From Cranoglanis bouderius (lineage: Eukaryota; Chordata; Actinopteri; Siluriformes; Cranoglanididae): a stretch of 64,000 nucleotides of DNA. A model generated the notes under the pieces. It ran no database searches and was not told the DNA's origin. It worked only from the letters and a program-made list of their open reading frames with translations. Where the stretch lies: NCBI GenBank assembly GCA_023630585.1, contig CM042542.1, forward strand, positions 25,015,767 to 25,079,766, given 5' to 3'. Position numbers and translations under genes: made by a program. Of this stretch, positions 10,286-20,449 are shown piece by piece. The stretch's first letter is position 1. Every line of letters starts with the position of its first letter.

Positions 10286-10449
10286 TTCAATCCCCAGAAC
10301 TCTTATCCACACACTCCACACTACACTTCCCAGCAAGCTCGGCGGCCTACAAACATGGCCGCCAGGGACTACAACACCCACACACTACCTCGGTCACAAT
10401 CACCCTCGTTCTAATCCCGCGCACCTGTCTTCTATTTTCACTAACACGT

Positions 10450-10490
10450 TATTTAAGGACTTTTGTGTTACAGGGCTAACGCGAAGTATC
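10450..10490 (+). promoter_or_regulatory. Gypsy core promoter: TATA box and predicted start site
   Basis: TATTTAA at 10450-10456 is followed 25-31 bases later by GCGAAGTAT (10481-10489). That sequence is complementary to the bases just after the 5' LTR, so a transcript starting there could prime itself. The diverged solo LTR keeps both a TATTTAAG box and a CGCGAAGTATT sequence. Confidence 0.65.
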
Positions 10491-10946
10491 GTTTGTTTCT
10501 TCCAAATCGACTGAGCTACTTCATTCTGGACTGATTCTCACGGCATTTGAAACTAAGCTAAGTACCTTGGACTCCGACTTCATCTCAAGCCCTCTTTCTA
10601 TTTTACACATCTCTGTGATAGGTTTGCTTGCACAAGTGTTTGATTTTCTGTTAGCGCAAATAGCTAGCACACTTTATTTAGTCACCGCTATTTTGTTGTA
10701 TGGGTTCTCTGTTGGATGCTGTTTTCTCCGTTTGATTTTGCCGTAGTAAAGTGTGTGTCCTTTTTTTTTACTGCTAGCGCTAACACTTTTGAGAGTGTGT
10801 TTAATCTTGATCACGTTATCCTGCGAAGACTCGAAGCCTTCTATAAACCTGTTGTTTGCCCTGTGTCCTTTTCACATGTGTGCTGAATAAACTGACGAAG
10901 TTTTTGACCGCAACTGTGTCCAGCTTACTTCTGGTGCTGTAACAGA

Positions 10947-10955
10947 ATACTTCGC
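10947..10955 (+). promoter_or_regulatory. Putative self-priming primer-binding site
   Basis: ATACTTCGC begins two bases after the 5' LTR and is the exact complement of GCGAAGTAT at the predicted RNA start. A tRNA-type site beginning TGG is absent. Tf1 and Sushi elements are known to prime with their own 5' RNA end. Nine matched bases are visible here. Confidence 0.65.
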
Positions 10956-10961
10956 CTCGAC

Positions 10962-13900
10962 ATGGACGCAGCGGAGGAAATTCGTCAAGCAATCGCAGCA
11001 CACGGTCAAATTATCAACGCGCAACAACAACGCTTGGGAGAAATGGATCAGAGTCTTCAACTTCTCTCTCAAGTCACGGCTACAGCAACGCAGCGCGCCG
11101 CTCCCACATCCTTTTCTACGCCTCGACTGCCTATGCCCTTACCCGATAAGTACAACGGTGACACTGGTTTATGTAAGGGTTTCATCTTACAATGCTCCTT
11201 ATACTTTGACTGTTGTGGGGAAATGGGGGATCATGAGAAAGTGGCGCGATTCATCTCCTTACTAACAGGCAAGGCTTTAAGGTGGGCGGCGGCAGTAAGA
11301 GAACGAGGCGGAGATGCGGTGGCTTCCTATGACACCTTCGTCTCCATGTTCCGGCGAGTGTTCGACCACGCCCCCGATCACCAGGAAGTCGGGGAACGGC
11401 TCCTAACACTGAGGCAAGGCTCACTTCGAGTGGCGGATTACGCGTTAGAATTTCGGACTATCGCTGCGGGTAGCGGCTGGAATGACGTGGCGTTAAAAGC
11501 TGTCTTCCGTCAGGGCCTTAATCCCGCCATAATCACTGAGATGGCCTGCCGCGATGAGCCTCTTAACCTGGACTCGTTAATTGATCTCGCCATTCGTCTC
11601 GATCAACTTCTCTACAGCCGTAGGCATCCATCTCAGCACCCTGAACCAACCCGACTCCCCGCTAGCGACGAACCCATGCAAATCGGCCATGCTAAACTGG
11701 ACCCCAACGAGAAAGAAAGGAGACGCCGAGAGAACCTATGTCTCTACTGTGGCCGCGCTGATCACTCTCTTCACTCCTGCCCTGTCCGCCCCACAAGCTT
11801 AACTCCGACGAGGGGCGGACAACGCACCCATTCAACCCCGGTGAGTCAGATTCCTGATGTTACTTCATGTTCTTTTACTTTACCCGTCTACCTTGAACAT
11901 TCAGGTGTCTGTACTCTTGTTACAGCCATGCTCGACTCCGGAGCAGCGGGCAACTTCATTGACGAGGAAATAGTGTGTCAGCTTGACCTCGACACTCGTC
12001 CCCTACCTCAGCCGCTAAAGATCCAGGCCATCGACGGTACGCCCATCGGAAACATCACCCGCCACACACACACCCTGGGGCTTCGTGTCAGCGCTCTCCA
12101 CCACGAAGAATTATCCTTCTGGGTCATCAAATCTACCCGATACCCCGTGGTTTTGGGCTTACCGTGGCTGAGAAAACATAACCCTCACATTTCCTGGGCC
12201 AACCAACAAATACTCAACTGGTCACCCTTCTGTCACCAACAATGCCTCAACACCCTATCACTCACTGTCGCCACTACATCCGTTGAAAGCCCTGAAAACG
12301 CACCCACCGTCTGTATACCCCACGAATATAACGATCTTAAGGAGGTATTTAGTAAACTCAGGGCTAGCGGTCTTCCACCCCATCGTTCTTATGACTGTTC
12401 CATAGACCTCCTGCCGGGTATGACTCCGCCACGTGGACATATATATCCCCTGTCCCAAGCAGAACATAAAGCCATGTCCGAATACATTCAGGAGGCTCTC
12501 CAACAGGGATATATTCGCCACTCCACCTCCCCGGCAGCAGCCAGCTTCTTTTTCGTGGCCAAGAAAGGAGGGGGCCTTCGGCCTTGCATTGACTACCGAG
12601 GGCTCAACCGCGCCTCGGTGAAATATCCCTACCCTCTTCCACTCGTCCCTTCCGCCTTAGAACAACTTCGTGAAGCCCGATATTTCACCAAGTTGGACCT
12701 CCGTAGCGCGTACAACCTGGTGCGTATCCGGGAAGGGGATGAGTGGAAGACTGCCTTCAGCACAACAACAGGTCACTACGAATACCTCGTAATGCCGTAT
12801 GGGCTAACTAACGCGCCCTCAGTATTCCAATGCCTAATTAATGACGTACTGAGAGACATGTTAGGAAAATTCGTGGTGGCCTATATTGACGACATTTTGA
12901 TTTACTCCCCCAACTACAAACTCCACGTATCTCAAGTACGCCAGGTTCTCACACGCCTACTAGAAAATGGACTATATGTAAAGGCAGAAAAGTGTGAATT
13001 CCACACTAATACTACGACCTTCTTAGGTTACGTCATTAGCCCCGAGGGAGTGGCCATGGACAAAAGTAAGGTCACGGCGGTAACACAATGGCCCACTCCT
13101 ACTACCATCAAGGAGCTCCAAAGCTTCTTAGGTTTCGCCAACTTCTACCGACGCTTTATCCGGGGTTTTAGTTCGATTGCCCTACCCCTTACTTCTCTGT
13201 TGCGGGGCGGTCCCCGCCGTCTGGTTTGGAACCACGAGGCCGAGGGGGCATTCTCCAGACTCAAAACGGCTTTCACCACGGCTCCTATCCTCAAGCACCC
13301 AGACCCTTCCTGTCCCTTCGTAGTAGAAGTAGATGCCTCTGAGGCGGGGGTGGGGGCCGTATTATCCCAACGTCTAGGGGAAAAACCAAAACTTCACCCC
13401 GTCGCTTTCTTTTCGAAAAAGCTATCGCCGGCAGAACAGAATTATGACGTGGGAGATCGTGAACTGCTAGCTATAAAATTAGCTTTGGAGGAGTGGCGAC
13501 ACTGGCTAGAGGGGGCAGAACACCCGTTTACCGTTTTCACAGATCACAAGAACTTAGAATATCTGCACACAGCCAAACGACTAAACCCTCGCCAAGCACG
13601 TTGGTCTTTGTTTTTCGCACGGTTTCAGTTTACCCTTTCTTATCGCCCCGGGTCTAAGAACCACAAGGCGGACGCCCTTTCCCGACTCCACACTAGGGAT
13701 TCACCACCTTCCAAACCCGACCACATCCTGCCTCCCTCCTGTTTTGTCGGTAATGTGCACTGGGAGTTCGACAATTTACTTCACAAATTCCCACGTAGGT
13801 ACGTACCGTCTGCTTGTCCTCCCACAAAATTGTTTGTCCCTTCTACCTACAGAACCCGATTAATAAGATGGGCTCACACGGTTCCCGGTACCGCTCACCC

Positions 13901-15344
13901 CGGTTCCCTACGCACATACCACCTTTTGTCCCACAAGTACTGGTGGCCCAACATGGCCCAAGAAGTACTACAGGCGGTCAAATCTTGTGACATCTGCGCC
14001 CAAACTAAGGTACCCAGAACCTTCCCTGCCGGCAAACTCATGCCACTACCCACTCCTCAACGACCTTGGTCACACCTTGCAGTAGACTTCATCACGGACC
14101 TCCCCAATTCTCTAGGCCACACCACCGTTTTTGTTATTTTAGATCGGTTCTCCAAATCCCTCCGTCTAATTTCCTTGCCCAATCTACCATCAGCCTTCCA
14201 CACAGCAGAACTTATATTCTCGCATGTATTTCGTTATTTTGGGATCCCCGAAGACATAGTTAGCGATCGGGGACCGCAGTTCATATCTCGCGTATGGTCC
14301 GGCTTTATGGGTAAATTGGGAGTGAATGTGAGCCTTACGTCGGGATACCACCCCGAATCCAACGGGCAAGCGGAACGGGTTAACCAAGAAGTCGGAAGGA
14401 TGCTCCGTTCGTTCTGTCACAAAAATCCCTCTGATTGGGCCCGCTTCCTGCCCTGGGTGGAATACGCCCAGAACTCACTCCGCCATTCTGCCACTAACCT
14501 GACCCCATTCCAATGCGTGCTAGGTTATCAGCCCCCTCTATTTCCGTGGGACGCCACGGCCACGGACGCACCAGCCGTAAACGAATGGTTTGACCGCAGT
14601 GAACAGGTCTGGGCAAGCACCCATAGGAGACTAAAACAAGCAGCCTCAAAATCAAAGGCCCAAGCGGATCGCCACCGACAGGTAACACCACGCTACCAAC
14701 CCGGTGAACGGGTATGGCTCTCCACCCAAAACTTGCACCTCAAACATCCCTGCCAGAAGCTCTGTCCTCGTTATCTCGGCCCCTTCAAAGTCATCAGGCC
14801 CATCAATGAGGTAACCTACAGACTAGCCATCCCCAAACACTGGCGCATTTCCCCCTCGTTTCACGTTTCTCTCCTGAAACCCTTCCACACAGGCATCCTC
14901 ACCTCTCAAAACCTGTCCAATCCACCTCCCCCACAGGAAGTTGACGGACAACCGGCCTATCAAATTCATCAGATTCTAAAATCCCGGCGACGTCAAGGTA
15001 AACTTCAGTACCTCATTGACTGGGAGGGGTACGGGCCCGAGGAACAGAGCTGGGTGGCGGCCAAGGACATGCTGGACCCTGAAATGGTGGACGAATTTCA
15101 CCGCATCCATCCAGAATACCCAAAACCTAGACCCAGAGGTCGTCCCAGGCAGGGAGAGGCTCCCGGAGTGAGCCCTTTGGGGGGGGGCTCTGTTAGGTCG
15201 CGCAAGAAGCGCGACTTCAATCCCCAGAACTCTTATCCACACACTCCACACTACACTTCCCAGCAAGCTCGGCGGCCTACAAACATGGCCGCCAGGGACT
15301 ACAACACCCACACACTACCTCGGTCACAATCACCCTCGTTCTAA
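10962..15344 (+). CDS. Gag-Pol polyprotein of Sushi-type Gypsy element
   Basis: One uninterrupted 1460-codon frame starting 18 bases after the 5' LTR. Gag occupies roughly residues 1-300, ending in a CCHC knuckle CLYCGRADHSLHSC (C260). The protease motif LDSGAAG has its aspartate at residue 325. RT carries YIDD at 641-644; RNase H has VDAS with D791. Integrase has the HHCC finger (H979 ... C1009, C1012) and catalytic D1042, D1102 and E1138, the last two with the expected 35-residue spacing. A GPY/F-like PRYLGPF follows. A chromodomain at about 1333-1390 (YQIHQILK...YLIDWEGYG...SWV) should direct insertion to marked chromatin. All key residues are present. Residues from about 1411 to the stop are read from the 3' LTR. 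Function is reverse transcription and integration of the element, in virus-like particles and the nucleus. Confidence 0.97.
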   Translation: MDAAEEIRQAIAAHGQIINAQQQRLGEMDQSLQLLSQVTATATQRAAPTSFSTPRLPMPLPDKYNGDTGLCKGFILQCSLYFDCCGEMGDHEKVARFISLLTGKALRWAAAVRERGGDAVASYDTFVSMFRRVFDHAPDHQEVGERLLTLRQGSLRVADYALEFRTIAAGSGWNDVALKAVFRQGLNPAIITEMACRDEPLNLDSLIDLAIRLDQLLYSRRHPSQHPEPTRLPASDEPMQIGHAKLDPNEKERRRRENLCLYCGRADHSLHSCPVRPTSLTPTRGGQRTHSTPVSQIPDVTSCSFTLPVYLEHSGVCTLVTAMLDSGAAGNFIDEEIVCQLDLDTRPLPQPLKIQAIDGTPIGNITRHTHTLGLRVSALHHEELSFWVIKSTRYPVVLGLPWLRKHNPHISWANQQILNWSPFCHQQCLNTLSLTVATTSVESPENAPTVCIPHEYNDLKEVFSKLRASGLPPHRSYDCSIDLLPGMTPPRGHIYPLSQAEHKAMSEYIQEALQQGYIRHSTSPAAASFFFVAKKGGGLRPCIDYRGLNRASVKYPYPLPLVPSALEQLREARYFTKLDLRSAYNLVRIREGDEWKTAFSTTTGHYEYLVMPYGLTNAPSVFQCLINDVLRDMLGKFVVAYIDDILIYSPNYKLHVSQVRQVLTRLLENGLYVKAEKCEFHTNTTTFLGYVISPEGVAMDKSKVTAVTQWPTPTTIKELQSFLGFANFYRRFIRGFSSIALPLTSLLRGGPRRLVWNHEAEGAFSRLKTAFTTAPILKHPDPSCPFVVEVDASEAGVGAVLSQRLGEKPKLHPVAFFSKKLSPAEQNYDVGDRELLAIKLALEEWRHWLEGAEHPFTVFTDHKNLEYLHTAKRLNPRQARWSLFFARFQFTLSYRPGSKNHKADALSRLHTRDSPPSKPDHILPPSCFVGNVHWEFDNLLHKFPRRYVPSACPPTKLFVPSTYRTRLIRWAHTVPGTAHPGSLRTYHLLSHKYWWPNMAQEVLQAVKSCDICAQTKVPRTFPAGKLMPLPTPQRPWSHLAVDFITDLPNSLGHTTVFVILDRFSKSLRLISLPNLPSAFHTAELIFSHVFRYFGIPEDIVSDRGPQFISRVWSGFMGKLGVNVSLTSGYHPESNGQAERVNQEVGRMLRSFCHKNPSDWARFLPWVEYAQNSLRHSATNLTPFQCVLGYQPPLFPWDATATDAPAVNEWFDRSEQVWASTHRRLKQAASKSKAQADRHRQVTPRYQPGERVWLSTQNLHLKHPCQKLCPRYLGPFKVIRPINEVTYRLAIPKHWRISPSFHVSLLKPFHTGILTSQNLSNPPPPQEVDGQPAYQIHQILKSRRRQGKLQYLIDWEGYGPEEQSWVAAKDMLDPEMVDEFHRIHPEYPKPRPRGRPRQGEAPGVSPLGGGSVRSRKKRDFNPQNSYPHTPHYTSQQARRPTNMAARDYNTHTLPRSQSPSF
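15179..15187 (+). promoter_or_regulatory. Polypurine tract (G9)
   Basis: Nine G residues three bases before the 3' LTR, the place where plus-strand DNA synthesis is primed in LTR elements. It lies inside the gag-pol frame, which reads through it. Confidence 0.7.
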
Positions 15345-15874
15345 TCCCGCGCACCTGTCTTCTATTTTCACTAACACGTTATTTAAGGACTTTTGTGTTA
15401 CAGGGCTAACGCGAAGTATCGTTTGTTTCTTCCAAATCGACTGAGCTACTTCATTCTGGACTGATTCTCACGGCATTTGAAACTAAGCTAAGTACCTTGG
15501 ACTCCGACTTCATCTCAAGCCCTCTTTCTATTTTACACATCTCTGTGATAGGTTTGCTTGCACAAGTGTTTGATTTTCTGTTAGCGCAAATAGCTAGCAC
15601 ACTTTATTTAGTCACCGCTATTTTGTTGTATGGGTTCTCTGTTGGATGCTGTTTTCTCCGTTTGATTTTGCCGTAGTAAAGTGTGTGTCCTTTTTTTTTA
15701 CTGCTAGCGCTAACACTTTTGAGAGTGTGTTTAATCTTGATCACGTTATCCTGCGAAGACTCGAAGCCTTCTATAAACCTGTTGTTTGCCCTGTGTCCTT
15801 TTCACATGTGTGCTGAATAAACTGACGAAGTTTTTGACCGCAACTGTGTCCAGCTTACTTCTGGTGCTGTAACA
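15191..15874 (+). repeat. 3' LTR
   Basis: By eye identical to the 5' LTR over all 684 bases. It contains the stop codon of gag-pol (15342-15344) and the AATAAA at 15816-15821. Confidence 0.95.
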
Positions 15875-16019
15875 TATCTAAAAATCTCCTTACTAAAAGT
15901 AAACCAGCTGCTTGCCATGGATTAAAGAATTACATGATTAATTAAAGTAGACATTTTATAATACATCATAACATCATAACAACACATCTCTGCAGAACAT
16001 AGACTAGAAAATGCTGTTG

Positions 16020-16680
16020 GAGTTAATGGAAAAGTAGGTTCAGTTTTAGGCCCACTGCACTTGTCTTTATATATGCTACCTCTGCATGCAATTATTCATA
16101 AACATGGAATTAGCTTCCACTGTTATGCTGATGACACACAGTTGTATGTTTCAGCAAAGCCAGATGACAGACACCAGTTTAATAAAGTTGAGGAATGTGT
16201 AAAGGACATTAGACGGTGGATGTTTATTAACTTCCTCTTACTAAATTCTGACAAGACAGAAGTACTTATACTAGGACCACATGCAGCTAGAAGCAAGTTT
16301 TCTGATTATATAGTAACTCTGGATGGCCTTTCTGTTTCATCATCATCAAGACCTTGGTGTGATTATTGACTCCAGTCTTTCATTTGAAGCTCATTTAGAT
16401 AATATTACTAGGATAGCCTTCTTTCATCTGATGCAAAAAAAAATACTTCATGCATTTTTACCTCTAGGTTGGATTATTGTAATGCCTTAGTGTCTGGATG
16501 TTCCAGTAGGTGCATAAACAAGCAAGAGTCCTTACTAGAACCAAAAGATATCACATCACCCCTAGCTTATCCACACTGCATTGGCTCCCAGTCAAATTTT
16601 GCATTGATTATAAAATACTACTATTGACCTATAAAGCACTGAATGGTCTCTTGCCACAGTACCTTTTTTTTTTTTTTTTT
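16020..16680 (+). mobile_element. L2-type LINE fragment (RT C-terminal half)
   Basis: The open stretch 16061-16369 encodes HGISFHCYADDTQLYVS, the RT catalytic YADD motif, then LLLNSDKTEVLILGP, typical of fish L2-like LINEs. After a frame break the downstream phrases VIIDSSLSFEAHLDNI, SLSTLHWLPV and YKILLLTYKALNGLLPQYL follow in order. The copy is 5'-truncated, frameshifted and ends in a T-rich run at 16663-16682. It is a dead remnant beside the Gypsy element. Confidence 0.85.
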
Positions 16681-16689
16681 TTACATTTT

Positions 16690-17084
16690 TGTTGACATTG
16701 GGGTGGCTGGCCGCTTTATGTCCCAGGGCGCCCTCATGTCTGTGTTACCTTCTATTCTATTCAATTCAATTTTATTTCTATATCTATTCTAGATATGGAG
16801 GAGAGTGATATTGAGGAGGTGGTTACAGTCTACAATATGGACATGACCATTCCCAGAGTGCCCCAGATGAAGCAGTGATTGTTAGTGAATAGGTCTAAAG
16901 TGAACTTTAGAGATGGAAAGGGACTATAGTGTAACTATAATAGCACAGTCAGAATATGCCAAACTACAGGGAGGAGTGACAAATAGGTACATGCCCTGTA
17001 CGTCTAAAGACTGTTTAAAGACTTATTACCAATAGGCTACTTATTTGTGTTTTTCTGCTTTCAGGGACTGCCATAACCAGTGAG

Positions 17085-17131
<47 letters not shown>

Positions 17132-17380
17132 TATAGCTGGTGGACCTTTCAACACACACATCCGTGGAGTGTGAACTTACGGAACCATCAACATGAACAG
17201 GATGAAAGCTGGAAGCTAGTGACGGCCACTTTTCAGTTGGTTTGTTTTTTCTGGGTTGAGTTTTTGAAAGTGCACTGAAAAGCACAGTGAAAAATGAATG
17301 CAAGACCAGAGCTCTGCTGAAATTCTGCCTGCATCCCGAGTCATCCTTTGCAGACATACACACCAGCTTCTACAAAGACA
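16690..17380. other. Intergenic segment
   Basis: No gene recognised. The start (GTTGACATTGGGGTGGCTGG) reads like part of a dispersed repeat. An (AG)n tract occupies 17089-17128. Confidence 0.5.
17089..17128. repeat. (AG)n microsatellite
   Basis: About 20 AG units. No LINE end is visible on either side. Confidence 0.9.
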
Positions 17381-18494
17381 TACATCAGCCATGACCTTAA
17401 AACCACCTGCCTAATACTGTGAAGGTGTGCTGTGGTATCTGGCACCAAGACATTAGCAGCAGATCCTTTAAGTCCTGTAAGTTGCAAGGTGGGGCCTCCA
17501 TGAATCAGACTATCCAGCACGTCCCACTGATGTTGGATCGGATTGAGATCTGGAGAATTTGGAGGCCGAGTCAACACCTTGAACTCTTTGTCGTGTTCCT
17601 CAAACCGTTCCTGAACAGTTTTTGCAGTGTAGCAGGGAGCATTATCCTGTTGAAAGAGGCCACTGCCATTAGGGAACACTGTTACCATGAAGGTGTGTAC
17701 TTGGTCTGCAGCAGTGTTTAGGTAGGTGGTACGTGTCAAAGTAACATTAATGAATTCCAGGACCCAAGATTTCCCAGCAGAACATTGCCCAGAACATCAC
17801 ACTACCTCCACCAGCTTGCCTTCTTCCCATAGTGCATCCTGGTGCCATCTCTTCTCCAGGTAAGTGACACACACGCACCCTGCCATCCACATGATGTAAA
17901 AGAAAACCTGATTCATCAGACCAGGCCACCTTCTTCCATTGCTCCATGGTCCATTTCTGATGCTCACGTGCCCATTGGAGGAGCTTTCGGTGGTGTACAG
18001 GGGTCAGCATGGGCTCTCTGACTGGTCTGCAGCTACACAGCTCCATACGCAGCAAGCTGTGATGCTCTGTGTGTTCTGACTCCTTTCTATCAGAGCCAGC
18101 TTTAACTTTTTCAGCAGTTTGTGCTGCAGTAGCTTTTCTGTGGGATCAGACCAGACGGGCTAGCCTTCTCTCCCCACGCGCATCAATGAGCCTTGGGAGC
18201 CCATGACCCTGTCACTGGTTCACTGGTTGTCCTTCCTTGGACCACTTTTGGTAGGTACTAACCCCTGCACACCGGGAACACCCCACAAGACCTGCTGTTT
18301 TGGAGATACTCTGACCCAGTCGTCTAAGCATCACAATCTGGCTATTCAAAGTCGTTCAGATCCTTACGCTCGCCCATTTTACTGTTCACCTGCTTCTAAA
18401 TATATTCCACCCCTTGACAGATACCACTGTAACAAGATAATTAAATGTTATTCACTTCACCTGTCAGTGGTTTTAATGTTATGGCTGATCAGTT
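17381..18494 (-). mobile_element. Tc1-like DNA transposon, decayed
   Basis: Inverted ends are visible: ATCAGCCATGACCTTAAAAC at the left and the complement of ATCAGCCATAACATTAAAAC at the right. The element is about 1.1 kb with the transposase on the minus strand. Boundaries are approximate because the outermost bases are diverged. Confidence 0.85.
17420..18390 (-). pseudogene. Tc1-like transposase, frameshifted, third catalytic residue changed
   Basis: Two open pieces on the minus strand (17747-18055 and up to 17739) carry, in order, LLQWAREHQKW, WSDESGF (first Asp), GGGSVMFWAMF, FQQDNAPCYTAK (second Asp) and NSPDLNPIQHQWD. The last motif normally reads NPIEHLWD, so the third acidic residue is Gln here. 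A frame break lies near 17740-17747. The N-terminal HTH part is spread over 18060-18390 with further breaks. This family moves TA-flanked elements by cut and paste; this copy cannot. Confidence 0.85.
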
Positions 18495-18857
18495 TCTGGA
18501 TTACGATTGGTCAGAAGGTGTTGATCAATTTTCTATAAAAGCAGCATTTATAAAGAAGGAGTCAGAGGTAAAGCTGTAACTAAGCCTTTTGACATCTTCA
18601 AGACAAAGTAGTTTATGATTTTATGCAGTTTTTCAACATCACAAGCTGCTTTTAAAAATAATAATAATAATAATTTAAGAGATAAAAAAGAGAGAGGCTG
18701 GTGAGGGGACATCTGTTTGGAGTGAAGTTCCTCAACATTAAATCAAATTCAAATCATACACACAGTACAACATGCAGTGAAGTGCTTTTTTCGACTGTCC
18801 ATGACAAAATAGAATGCACATAAACCAGAATTTACTTCTATACAGGTGGGAAAGGAA

Positions 18858-18860
<3 letters not shown>

Positions 18861-18940
<80 letters not shown>
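18861..18940. repeat. (TA)n tract at the left flank of a Tc1-like element
   Basis: About 40 TA units ending exactly at the element's inverted repeat, consistent with insertion into a TA microsatellite or expansion of the TA duplication. Confidence 0.95.
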
Positions 18941-18943
<3 letters not shown>

Positions 18944-20449
18944 GTGCATCTCAATAAATTAGAATGTCGTGGAAAAGTTCGTTTATTTCAGTAATTCAAC
19001 TCAAATTGTGAAACTCGTGTATTAAATAAATTCAATGCACACAGACTGAAGTAGTTTAAGTCTTTGGTTCTTTTAATTGTGATGATTTTGGCTCACATTT
19101 AACAAAAACCCACCAATTCACTATCTCAACAAATTAGAATATGGTGACATGCCAATCAGCTAATCAACTCAAAACACTTGCAAAGGTTTCCTGAGCCTTC
19201 AAAATGGTCTCTCAGTTTGGTTCACTAGGTAAGCCACAAACATTCATTGCCAAAGAAGCTGGCTGTTCACAGAGTGCTGTATCCAAGCATGTTAACAGAA
19301 AGTTGAGTGGAAGGAAAAATTGTGGAAGAAAAAGATGCACAACCAACCGAGAGAACCGCAGCCTTATGAGGATTGTCAAGCAAAATCGATTCAAGAATTT
19401 GAGTGAACTTCACAAGGAATGGACTGAGGCTGGGGTCAAGGCATCAAGAGCCACCACACACAGACGTGTCAAGGAATTTGGCTACAGATGTCGTATTCCT
19501 CTTGTTAAGCCACTCCTGAACCACAGACAACGTCAGAGGTGTCTTACCTGGGCTAAGGAGAAGAAGAACTGGACTGTTGCCCAGTGATCCAATATCCTCT
19601 TTTCAGATGGGAGCAAGTTTTGTATTTCATTTGGAAAACAAGGTCCTAGAGTCTGGAGGAAGGGTGGAGAAGCTCATAGCCCAAGTTGCTTGAAGTCCAG
19701 TGTTCAGTTTCCACAGTCTGTGATGATTTGGGGTGCAATGTCATCTGCTGGTGTTGGTCCATTGTGTTTTTTGAAAACCAAAGTCACTGCACCCGTTTAC
19801 CAAGAAATTTTGGAGCACTTCATGCTTTCTTCAGCTGACCAGCATTTTGAAGATGCTGATTTCATTTTCCAGCAGGATTTGGCACCTGCCCACTCTGCCA
19901 AAAGCACCAAAAGTTGGTTAAATGACCATGGTGTTGGTGTGCTTGACTGGCCAGCAAACTCACCAGACGTGAACCCCATAGAGAATCTATGGGGTATTGT
20001 CAAGAGGAAAATGAGAAACAAGAGACCAAAAAATGCAGATGTGCTGAAGGCCACTGTCAAAGAAACCTGGGCTTCCATACCACCTCAGCAGTGCCACAAA
20101 CTGATCACCTCCATGCCACACCGAATTGAGGCAGTAATTAAAGCAAAACGAGCCCCTACCAAGTATTGAGTACATGTACAGTAAATGAACATACTTTCCA
20201 GAAGGCCAACAATTCACTAAAAATGTTTTTTTTATTGGTCTTATGAAGTATTTTAATTTGTTGAGATAGTGAATTGGTGGGTTTTTGTTAAATGTGAGCC
20301 AAAATCATCACAATTAAAAGAACCAAAGACTTAAACTACTTCAGTCTGTGTGCATTGAATTTATTTAATACACGAGTTTCACAATTTCAGTTGAATTACT
20401 GAAATAAATGAACTTTTCCACGACGTTCTAATTTATTGAGATGCACCTG
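18941..20449 (+). mobile_element. Tc1-like transposon, copy 1, with about 200-bp TIRs
   Basis: Both ends read CAGGTGCATCTCAATAAATT, and the match extends about 200 bases inward (18941-19143 against 20248-20449) with few differences. TA dinucleotides flank it. A second copy in opposite orientation lies at 41177-42679, and a related end fragment at 37591. Length 1509 bp. Confidence 0.95.
19204..20169 (+). pseudogene. Tc1-like transposase with one in-frame stop
   Basis: A single reading frame of 322 codons interrupted only by TGA at 19585-19587, where the sister copy has Trp (VAQW). N-terminal HTH (residues about 15-60: AKEAGCSQSAVSKHV) and a basic GRKRC segment are followed by the catalytic domain: LFSDGSKF (first Asp, residue about 136), FQQDLAPAHSAKS (second Asp) and NSPDVNPIENLWG (third, Glu). 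All three acidic residues are kept, although the first motif has SDG where SDE is usual. One nonsense mutation therefore separates this copy from a complete frame. Confidence 0.9.

Larger units (their letters stand above)
10261..10944 (+). repeat. 5' LTR
   Basis: 684 bp with TG...CA ends. Visible inside are a terminal GTCGCGC/GCGCGAC hairpin (10267-10285), a ZNF143-like ACTACACTTCCCAGCAAGC (10320-10338), a YY1-like ACATGGCCGCC, a TATTTAA box (10450-10456) and AATAAA at 10886-10891. R would therefore run from about 10481 to about 10905. Confidence 0.95.
10261..15874 (+). mobile_element. Complete Gypsy (Sushi-type chromovirus) LTR retrotransposon
   Basis: The element has two 684-bp LTRs that appear identical throughout, starting TGTTAGG and ending GTAACA. 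It is flanked by a perfect 5-bp duplication TATCT (10256-10260 and 15875-15879). Between the LTRs lie one open gag-pol frame and a G9 tract just before the 3' LTR. The structure is complete: LTR, primer-binding region, gag, protease, RT, RNase H, integrase with chromodomain, polypurine tract, LTR. The chromodomain, single gag-pol frame and self-priming signal place it with the Tf1/Sushi branch of Ty3/Gypsy. Intact frame and matching LTRs imply a very recent insertion. Confidence 0.97.

Noticed and set aside
10227..10514. 95-codon frame overlapping the 5' LTR
   Set aside because: It crosses the LTR boundary and reads the same LTR sequence that forms the tail of gag-pol at the other end. No independent support.
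12258..14420. Minus-strand and alternative-frame ORFs inside gag-pol
   Set aside because: Shadows of the 1460-codon frame without recognisable domains.
17061..17363. 100-codon minus-strand frame ending in Ser-Leu repeats
   Set aside because: Its C-terminal part is the (AG)n tract in translation; the rest matches nothing known.
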